From contig NZ_DASYHS010000209.1 of the NCBI RefSeq assembly GCF_035998295.1, positions 1 to 9,195 on the forward strand: a stretch of 9,195 bases of DNA, written 5' to 3'. The first letter of the stretch is position 1, and each line of letters begins with the position of its first letter. The position numbers and the translations under genes were made by a program. This stretch comes from DASYHS01 sp035998295 (GTDB lineage Bacteria > Pseudomonadota > Alphaproteobacteria > Azospirillales > Azospirillaceae). Of the stretch, positions 8,017 to 9,195 are shown in pieces. Under the pieces are notes generated by a model. It did not search any database, was not told the DNA's origin, and saw nothing but the letters and a program-made list of their open reading frames with translations.

Positions 8017-8508
8017 ATGTTCGCGCGCGTGCTGCCCCATCCCTGGCTGACGGTGACGATCGCCGCGGTCTGGCTGCTCCTGGTGAACGACGTCTCGGCC
8101 GGACACCTCGTGCTCGGGCTCGTGATCGGCGTGCTGGTGCCGATGTTCACGGGCGTCTACTGGTCGGACCGGGTGCGCCTGCGCAACCCCGCCGCCATGG
8201 CGGGCTACGTGCTGGTCGTGCTGTGGGACATCTGCGTGTCGAACGTGCAGGTCGCCTATCTGGTGCTGTTCCGCCGCGGCGACGGGCTGCGCTCGCGCTT
8301 CATCACGGTGCCGCTCGACCTGCGCTCGCCCGAGGCGATCAGCGTGCTCGCCGGCACGATCACGATGACCCCCGGCACGGTGAGCGCCGACACCTCGGCC
8401 GACGGCCGCTCGCTGCTGGTCCATTGCCTGGAGACGGACGACCCCGACGGCGTCGTCGCCCAGATCAAGGACCGCTACGAACGCCGCCTGAAGGAGATCT
8501 TCGAATGA
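8017..8508 (+). CDS. mrpE: MrpE subunit
   Basis: The product is 163 residues, the usual MrpE/MnhE length. It has N-terminal membrane helices (about 10-48 and 60-85) and then a cytoplasmic domain. The family signature TITMTPGTVSAD at 114-125 is complete. An in-frame GTG at 8011 would add two residues, but GGGGAGG at 8005-8011 fits the ATG at 8017 well, with five bases between. MrpE is needed for normal function in characterised Mrp complexes but has no complex I counterpart. The gene lies two bases after mrpD and overlaps mrpF by ATGA. Confidence 0.95.
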   Translation: MFARVLPHPWLTVTIAAVWLLLVNDVSAGHLVLGLVIGVLVPMFTGVYWSDRVRLRNPAAMAGYVLVVLWDICVSNVQVAYLVLFRRGDGLRSRFITVPLDLRSPEAISVLAGTITMTPGTVSADTSADGRSLLVHCLETDDPDGVVAQIKDRYERRLKEIFE

Positions 8509-8774
8509 TCGCCGTGTCCTGCATGGTCGCGATCGCCTGCATCTCGGTCGCGGCGGTCCTGAACGTGTACCGGCTCGCCGTCGGTCCCGACGCCCTGGAC
8601 CGGGTGCTGGCGCTCGACACGCTGGTGATCAACGCGATCGCGCTGATCGTCGTCATCGGCATCTGGTACGCGACCGCGATGTATTTCGAGGCGGCGCTGC
8701 TGTTCGCCATGGTCGGCTTCCTGTCGACGGCGGCGTTCTGCAAGTTCCTCCTGCGCGGCAACGTGATCGAGTGA
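8505..8774 (+). CDS. mrpF: MrpF subunit
   Basis: The product is 89 residues with three membrane helices (about 2-22, 36-56 and 60-82). The conserved loop YRLAVGPDALDRVLALDTL at 22-40 contains the aspartates D32 and D38, with GP ahead of them, typical of MrpF/PhaF. In solved Mrp structures MrpF sits between MrpA and MrpG in the part without complex I relatives and lines a proposed Na+ path; that role is transferred from family knowledge. The start codon lies in the ATGA overlap with mrpE. Confidence 0.95.
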   Translation: MIAVSCMVAIACISVAAVLNVYRLAVGPDALDRVLALDTLVINAIALIVVIGIWYATAMYFEAALLFAMVGFLSTAAFCKFLLRGNVIE

Positions 8775-8781
8775 GGCGGGC

Positions 8782-9195
8782 ATGATGGTCTTCATCGGCG
8801 AACTGGCGGTCTCCGCCCTGATCGTGATCGGCGCCTTCTTCCTGCTCGTGGGATCGATCGGGCTCGCGAAGCTGCCCGACATCATGCGCCGGCTGCATGC
8901 GCCGACCAAGTCGACGACGCTCGGCATCGGCGCGATCCTGATCGCCTCGATGCTGTACTTCGCGCTGTTCCTCGACGCGCCGTCGCTGCACGAGCTGCTG
9001 ATCACGCTGTTCCTGTTCCTGACCGCGCCGGTGACCGCCTTCATGATCGCCAAGGCGCACATCCTGCGCGACCGGCCGACCCAGCAGGCGCTGCCGCCGA
9101 CGCTGTGCGGGACCGGCTGGGCGACCTTGCACCGCCCGCCCGCCCCCGGCGAGCGGGACGGCGAGGCCCCCGGGGCCGGCAGGCCGGGCCCGTAG
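8782..9195 (+). CDS. mrpG: MrpG subunit
   Basis: The product is 137 residues with three membrane helices (about 4-24, 45-63 and 71-91). The MrpG/PhaG signature GLAKLPDIMRRLHAPTKSTT at 27-46 is complete. Two in-frame ATGs sit at 8782 and 8785; GAGG at 8773-8776 fits either, so the first is kept. Residues about 96-137 form a polar Pro/Gly/Arg-rich tail (for example PAPGERDGEAPGAGRPGP), longer than the conserved core needs and probably cytoplasmic. The TAG stop is the last codon of the window. Confidence 0.94.
   Translation: MMVFIGELAVSALIVIGAFFLLVGSIGLAKLPDIMRRLHAPTKSTTLGIGAILIASMLYFALFLDAPSLHELLITLFLFLTAPVTAFMIAKAHILRDRPTQQALPPTLCGTGWATLHRPPAPGERDGEAPGAGRPGP

Overview
The window is about 70% GC, densely packed, and reads as bacterial chromosome from a proteobacterium. 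The organism call is inference. It rests on the base composition, the stop/start (ATGA) gene overlaps, and a six-gene mrp operon in which mrpA and mrpB are fused (A'CDEFG), the layout known from Sinorhizobium pha and Pseudomonas sha operons. An alphaproteobacterium fits best, but genus cannot be set from this sequence. No RNA gene, insertion sequence, CRISPR array or origin was seen, and no gene-free stretch exceeds 250 bases.

Layout. (1) 1-287, minus: N-terminal part of a DegT/DnrJ/EryC1/StrS-type PLP aminotransferase that runs off the left edge. (2) 288-416: short divergent intergenic region. (3) 417-2658, plus: three translationally coupled genes: a sugar-phosphate isomerase/epimerase-like TIM-barrel enzyme, a SufE-like sulfur acceptor with its catalytic cysteine, and a MoeB/ThiF/HesA-type E1-like adenylyltransferase with a zinc site. 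(4) 2698-2949, minus, converging on the E1: an 83-residue MoaD/ThiS-like ubiquitin-fold protein ending in Gly-Gly. (5) 2950-3196: divergent control region with a candidate promoter, dyads and a GC-rich leader. (6) 3197-9195, plus: a complete mrpA'CDEFG operon for a multisubunit Na+(K+)/H+ antiporter; the window ends exactly at the mrpG stop codon.

How the genes work together. The six Mrp proteins should form one membrane complex in which MrpA and MrpD, relatives of the complex I antiporter-like subunits, carry the ion-translocating lysines and glutamates. The left half looks like most of a protein-based sulfur relay. SufE takes persulfide sulfur from a cysteine desulfurase encoded elsewhere. 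The E1 adenylates the Gly-Gly terminus of the ubiquitin-like protein, which becomes a thiocarboxylate. The coupled TIM-barrel enzyme, perhaps with the divergent aminotransferase, is a candidate for the pathway that uses the sulfur. The plain alternative is that the E1 and ubiquitin-like protein are simply the cell's MoeB and MoaD for molybdopterin. No MoaE or cysteine desulfurase is present here to settle this.
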